DNA from: an uncultured Verrucomicrobiota bacterium
Lineage (GTDB): Bacteria; Verrucomicrobiota; Kiritimatiellia; RFP12; UBA1067
Direction of reading: 5' to 3'
NCBI GenBank assembly: GCA_946631535.1
Contig: CAMPAF010000119.1
Coordinates: 1 to 8,603, forward strand
DNA length: 8,603 nucleotides
Shown: positions 5,431-8,603 of the stretch, one piece after another
Numbering within the stretch: position 1 is the stretch's first letter
How the letters are laid out: each line of letters starts with the position of its first letter
Translations under genes and position numbers: made by a program
The notes under the pieces: generated by a model
Told to the model about the DNA's origin: nothing
Database searches by the model: none
Seen by the model: the letters and a program-made list of their open reading frames with translations, nothing else

Positions 5431-6498
5431 TCAGCGTTCGAACGTGAACGACTCCCACGGGATGTTCACCGGCTTCTTTTCGGTGAGGATCTCGTCCGTG
5501 TGCAGGAGGAGCGGGAAGTCGGCTGCGTTGAGCTTGCCGGATGCGATGTGCTTCTTCACGGCGCGCGCCACGCGCACCGCCACTACGAGCGACTCGAGCG
5601 TGACGCCCTTCAGCTCCTCCTTCGCCTCGTCGATGTTCAGTCCGCGCCCGAGCAGGATGCCCACGAGGCGCGTGCGTCCGCCGTACACCGTCACGTACAG
5701 GTCACCGACGCCCACGCAGAGGTTGTCGAGCGTCCCGGCACCCTGCAGGTCGAGGAGTCGGCTCATCTCCTTCGACGCCTGGCCGAACACGGCCGCCTGG
5801 GAGTTGAAGTGCAGCTCGGAATCGAGGCCGAACGCCTTCTGGTTGAGGCCGATCGTGAGCGCGATGCCGAGCGCGTAGCCGTTCTTGAGCGCCACCGCGC
5901 TCTCGATGCCCACCACGTCGGTAGAGAGAGAGATGTGGTAGTAGTCGGTTGCCATCATCGCCTTGATCTTGCGCAGGACGTTCAGGTCCTTGCCGCAGAA
6001 CGCCACCTCGGTCTGGTCGTGCGCCACGAGCTCGTAGCTCGTGCATGGTCCGCCGATCGCGCAGATGTCGCGCTTGATGCCCTTGGCGGCGAGGCGAGCC
6101 TCCCACACCTGCGGATAGCAGAGGAGCGTGCCGTCGTCCTGGTCCAGCAGGCCCTTCGTCACGGAGAGTACCGGTATCTCCACGGGGATGCGCGGCAGCA
6201 CCTCCTCGCCGAACCAGTCCACGCCGAAGCTCGATACGCCGCCGATGACGAGGTCCGCGCCCTTCACCGCCTCGTCCATCTGCTCGATCTGGTAGAACTC
6301 GCAGCCTTCGGGGAACGGCGGCACGCCTTTCGGAAAGTGCTTTGCGAACTTCGGGTGCCTGTTCGTCGCGCGGCACGCGTCGATGATCTCGCGGTCGAGG
6401 TGCGTGCCCACGAGCCGCACCGTGTTTCCGTTCTCGCGGGCGGGGAACGCCAGAGCGCTGCCCATCATGCCCGAGCCGATGATTGTTATTGTCGCCAT
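5431..6498 (-). CDS. NAD(P)-dependent glycerol-3-phosphate dehydrogenase (GpsA-like)
   Basis: 355 residues with no signal peptide: the one clearly cytosolic protein here. The Rossmann loop is GSGMMG (8-13). GpsA family marks follow: SVTKGL (112-117), GGPC (149-152), ESAVALKNGYALG (199-211) with catalytic Lys205, GVGDLYVT (263-270) with Asp266, and GGRTRLVG (273-280). GpsA reduces dihydroxyacetone phosphate to sn-glycerol 3-phosphate for phospholipid synthesis. Two deviations matter: the usual Arg-Asn pair that holds the substrate phosphate reads Arg275-Thr276, and the stretch after strand 4 reads GGVSSFGVDWF rather than the usual VPSxxxR. Substrate may therefore differ, so no symbol is given. 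AAGGA lies 9 nt before ATG 6498, and a good promoter lies upstream in the 91-bp gap after the hydrolase-like gene. Its length is slightly above the family's usual 330-340. Confidence 0.85.
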   Translation of the reverse strand: MATITIIGSGMMGSALAFPARENGNTVRLVGTHLDREIIDACRATNRHPKFAKHFPKGVPPFPEGCEFYQIEQMDEAVKGADLVIGGVSSFGVDWFGEEVLPRIPVEIPVLSVTKGLLDQDDGTLLCYPQVWEARLAAKGIKRDICAIGGPCTSYELVAHDQTEVAFCGKDLNVLRKIKAMMATDYYHISLSTDVVGIESAVALKNGYALGIALTIGLNQKAFGLDSELHFNSQAAVFGQASKEMSRLLDLQGAGTLDNLCVGVGDLYVTVYGGRTRLVGILLGRGLNIDEAKEELKGVTLESLVVAVRVARAVKKHIASGKLNAADFPLLLHTDEILTEKKPVNIPWESFTFER

Positions 6499-6550
6499 TT
6501 CGTGTTTTCCTTCAAGTAAGCTTCACCTGACGTATCCAGGATTCGCCGAA

Positions 6551-6579
6551 ATTATACCATCCCCTCCCCGCGCGTTCAA
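6551..6579 (-). promoter_or_regulatory. Sigma-70-type promoter for the dehydrogenase-phosphoesterase pair
   Basis: On the minus strand, TTGAAC (6574-6579, 4 of 6), a 17-bp spacer, and a perfect TATAAT (6551-6556). Transcription would start near 6544, inside a 9-bp palindrome TTCGCCGAA (6542-6550), giving a leader of about 45 nt. The best promoter match in the window; it lets the pair be transcribed apart from the 8347 gene upstream. Confidence 0.75.
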
Positions 6580-6589
6580 TCCCCGGCGG

Positions 6590-8347
6590 TCAGCGCACGA
6601 GCGTGAAATCCTTGGCGGCCACCGTGACGCCGTCCGCCGCCTGCGGCGCGTCGGCGTGGTTGACGTAGATCGTCTCGCCGTTGCCGTAGCGCACGCGCAC
6701 GAGTCCCGGCGCCACCTCGTCATGGCGGACCATCTCCTCCAGCTGCAGGTGGCGGAGCGCCTTGAACTGCTCCCACGCCTTCACGATGCCGGGGATGTTG
6801 TTGTCGCCCACGTGGTAGAAGATGGGACGCCCCCCGAACTCCACGAGGATCAGGTTCTCGGGCTGCGCCAGCACCTCCTGCGTCACCTTGTCAGGGTTGG
6901 CGAGGACGACGTCGTGGAATGCGAGTTCCCAGAACGGCACGACCTTGTCCACGATCGTCGTCTTGCCTTGCGCGGCCAGGCGGCGCTGGCCGCGCATCGC
7001 GGCGGTCGCGTAGTTGATGTAGTCCACGTAGCCGACGAGATGGTCGAAGCAGCACTCGCTCGAAAAGCCGCCGAAGAGCTCGCGGCAGAGCTTCGCGGCC
7101 TTGATCTGGTACTGCATCTGCTCGTTGCGGTTAGCGGCATGGCGCGGGTTGAGGCAGCGGTACGGGAATGCCGCCGTGAACACGTCGATGTAGTGGCAGC
7201 CCCAGTAGCCGAGGCCCGCCGTGCGGCGCAGGTCGCGCGGCATGAAGCCCTGCACCTCCCAGGCATTCTTCAGGCACAGATTGTACGCCTTGCCGCCGCA
7301 CCAGGAACCGTTGAAGTCAAGCTTTCCGTCCGGGCCGCGGCAGGCTATGTTGCCGCCGTCCCACAGCGGCGAAACGGTGTAGCAGTCCGTATAGTTGTCC
7401 TGCGCGTCGATGATGTATCCGAGCGCCTTCGCGCCCGCGATGAGGCGCCGCAGGCCCTCCTCGCCGCCCGCCTCGGGCGCGACGGGGAAGACCGCCGGCG
7501 CGCGGCCGTCGTAGCCGCCCGTCTGCCAGCCCGCCACGCACATCGCCACGTCCTCCACGCCGAGCGACTTCAGCTTTCTCAGGTTCTCGAGCGTCTGGTC
7601 GAACGAGCATACGCACCGCACGGGATGCTCCGTCTCAGGCGTGAAGTCGATGGCGTCGTCGGGGCGCTTGAACGGCTTGGCGGCGCACTGCTGGCGCACG
7701 GCCACCGAGCGCGCGAGCTGCGCGAGGTGCGGACGCGCCTTGATCCGCTCCTTGAGCGGCTTGATCTCAGGGTCGCGCGCGTTCTTGTACTTGCGGTACG
7801 CCTTCGCCATCTCGTTGTAGCCGGCGCCGCCGGCAAGCGGATAGACGACCACGCTCATGTCCTCGTACGCGCCGATGCCCGTGTCGGCGACGCGCCAGCG
7901 CGGATACGCCTTGTAGACGCCCTTCTCGGCGATCACGCGCACGTCGAACTCGAAGCGCATCCCCTCCATCACCGCTAGAAAGGAGCCGGGCGGCGTCTTC
8001 ATACCGAAATAAGGAAGCGTCACCCAGTTGCGCGACGACACAGACGCTCCGTATTTCCTCGTGAAGAATCCCAGAAGGCCGCGCTGGGTGATCCAGTAGC
8101 CGTCGTCACCCGTCTGCGCCGTGGCGCAATCGACATGGACATCCACCCACTTCGCGTCCTGCGCGTCGGCCGCCTTCACGGTCACGCGCCGTCCGCCGTC
8201 AGGCTCGGCAGTCGCGACGAGCGGCACTGTCCGCACCGTCCCGTTCGTCGAGGTGATTACCGCGTGCGCGGCCATGTCGGCGGCGGACGCCGCACAGGCG
8301 CATAGCGCCGCCATGCAGAAAGGCAAGGCAAGTCGTGTCGTTTTCAT
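6590..8347 (-). CDS. Exported glycoside-hydrolase-like TIM-barrel protein (GH101/GH129 or DUF5696-like)
   Basis: 585 residues. Residues 1-23 are a Sec signal peptide ending ASA-AD. A beta-rich N-terminal part (about 25-170) is followed by a probable (beta/alpha)8 barrel (about 240-510) and a small beta-rich C-terminal part ending GVTVAAKDFTLVR. Barrel marks are GWQTGGYDGRAP (273-284), IIDAQDNYTDCY (312-323), HYIDVF (385-390) and FSSECCFDH (428-436). Asp388 and Glu431 are my candidates for nucleophile and acid/base by position, not by alignment. The overall pattern recalls the endo-alpha-N-acetylgalactosaminidase-type clan and DUF5696 proteins; I cannot confirm a family. A role in extracellular glycan cleavage is inferred. 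The ATG at 8347 has no Shine-Dalgarno and sits 7 nt from an extended -10 box, so the mRNA may be leaderless. Its 3' end lies 91 bp before the dehydrogenase gene. Confidence 0.72.
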   Translation of the reverse strand: MKTTRLALPFCMAALCACAASAADMAAHAVITSTNGTVRTVPLVATAEPDGGRRVTVKAADAQDAKWVDVHVDCATAQTGDDGYWITQRGLLGFFTRKYGASVSSRNWVTLPYFGMKTPPGSFLAVMEGMRFEFDVRVIAEKGVYKAYPRWRVADTGIGAYEDMSVVVYPLAGGAGYNEMAKAYRKYKNARDPEIKPLKERIKARPHLAQLARSVAVRQQCAAKPFKRPDDAIDFTPETEHPVRCVCSFDQTLENLRKLKSLGVEDVAMCVAGWQTGGYDGRAPAVFPVAPEAGGEEGLRRLIAGAKALGYIIDAQDNYTDCYTVSPLWDGGNIACRGPDGKLDFNGSWCGGKAYNLCLKNAWEVQGFMPRDLRRTAGLGYWGCHYIDVFTAAFPYRCLNPRHAANRNEQMQYQIKAAKLCRELFGGFSSECCFDHLVGYVDYINYATAAMRGQRRLAAQGKTTIVDKVVPFWELAFHDVVLANPDKVTQEVLAQPENLILVEFGGRPIFYHVGDNNIPGIVKAWEQFKALRHLQLEEMVRHDEVAPGLVRVRYGNGETIYVNHADAPQAADGVTVAAKDFTLVR

Positions 8348-8354
8348 GCGACAA

Positions 8355-8363
8355 AGTATAGCA
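8355..8363 (-). promoter_or_regulatory. Extended -10 promoter giving a probable leaderless mRNA
   Basis: On the minus strand TGCTATACT (8363 to 8355) matches the extended -10 consensus TGnTATAAT at all but one base. No -35 is visible at 16-18 bp, as extended -10 promoters tolerate. Only 7 nt separate it from ATG 8347, so transcription should start at or next to the A of the start codon. Confidence 0.6.
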
Positions 8364-8477
8364 TAATTTCAGCGGGCGCGGGCGTTGTTTCGCGTTTCGC
8401 CCTGTAAAATAAGCGATTTCGCAAACAATCGCCAATGGAAACGGGCGGTTTCCGTTTTCTCGCGGATTCCGCGCCGC

Positions 8478-8603
8478 CCGTGCGCCGCTTTTCGGCTTGC
8501 CCGTGTTTTACCGCTCTTTTCCGTGCGCCGCGTTCCAAAAATACCACCGAAAACCACACGCCGCCGCGCCGCCGGAAGCGTCCGCCGTTCGACCGTGCGC
8601 CGC
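8478..8603 (+). repeat. 11-bp direct repeat CCGTGCGCCGC, three copies
   Basis: Identical copies lie at 8478-8488, 8521-8531 and 8593-8603. The last ends exactly at the window edge, so more copies may follow outside. Spacing is irregular (43 and 72 bp), so this is not a simple tandem array. Confidence 0.7.

Larger units (their letters stand above)
8348..8603. other. Apparently non-coding region with small inverted and direct repeats
   Basis: I see no credible gene here; the open frames are short, Arg-rich and lack domains. It holds the promoter of the 8347 gene. Upstream of that is an inverted repeat GCGATT (8413-8418) / AATCGC (8427-8432) with an 8-nt loop, and a hairpin GGAAAC (8437-8442) / GTTTCC (8448-8453) with a 5-nt loop. 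The right part is C-rich and carries three copies of an 11-mer. Confidence 0.6.

Noticed and set aside
5212..6519. Plus-strand open frame opposite the dehydrogenase
   Set aside because: Antisense shadow; the minus strand has the complete GpsA motif series.
6383..7978. 531-codon plus-strand open frame opposite the hydrolase-like gene
   Set aside because: Very high Arg, Ala, Val and His, no signal peptide or domain; antisense to a coherent secreted protein.
8437..8453. GGAAAC/GTTTCC hairpin as an intrinsic terminator
   Set aside because: The stem is only 6 bp, and the following GTTTTCTC is not a run of T; it may end a rightward transcript weakly at best.
8344..8559. Small minus-strand open frames upstream of the hydrolase-like gene
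   Set aside because: They overlap the promoter and repeats, are Arg-rich and lack ribosome sites or recognisable motifs.

Overview
The window holds seven protein-coding genes, one cut off by the left edge. The DNA is GC-rich. Six of the seven proteins carry export signals (Sec, lipoprotein or Tat), including types that are usually cytosolic: a Gfo/Idh/MocA oxidoreductase and a DHDPS-type aldolase. With short clusters of exported carbohydrate-related enzymes and a BNR/Asp-box 'sialidase', this resembles a PVC-superphylum bacterium (Verrucomicrobiota/Kiritimatiellota/Lentisphaerota style). That placement is inferred from gene style, not from a marker gene.

Layout. (A) A minus-strand cluster reads leftward from about 3.2 kb: a lipoprotein with a BPL_N/class I amidotransferase-like fold (2104-3177), a lipoprotein Gfo/Idh/MocA oxidoreductase (917-2074), then a 192-bp gap and a signal-peptide-bearing DHDPS/NAL-family aldolase (1-724, 3' end outside). 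The gap holds two tandem-repeat tracts: a degenerate 7-mer, and ten perfectly phased 8-mers NTTTAACC that stop exactly at the oxidoreductase stop codon. (B) A divergent regulatory region (3178-3360) has a promoter for each direction, a 24-bp imperfect palindrome over the leftward -10 box, an 8-bp inverted repeat and a 10-bp direct repeat. (C) A single plus-strand gene (3361-4446) encodes an exported Asp-box beta-propeller protein. (D) A second minus-strand set: an exported TIM-barrel glycoside-hydrolase-like protein (6590-8347), then a promoter, a GpsA-like dehydrogenase (5431-6498) and a tightly linked Tat-exported metallophosphoesterase (4452-5420), whose stop lies 5 bp from the stop of the converging plus-strand gene. 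(E) 8348-8603 is apparently non-coding and contains small inverted repeats and three copies of an 11-mer.

Reading: the exported hydrolase-like and propeller proteins could act on extracellular glycans. The exported aldolase, oxidoreductase and amidotransferase-like proteins look like periplasmic or surface sugar-processing proteins. The dehydrogenase is the only clearly cytosolic protein. Substrates cannot be fixed from sequence alone. The most notable signals are the repeat tract at 766-916, the palindromic operator candidate at 3187-3210, the probable leaderless start of the 8347 gene, and the altered active-site motifs in several of the enzymes.
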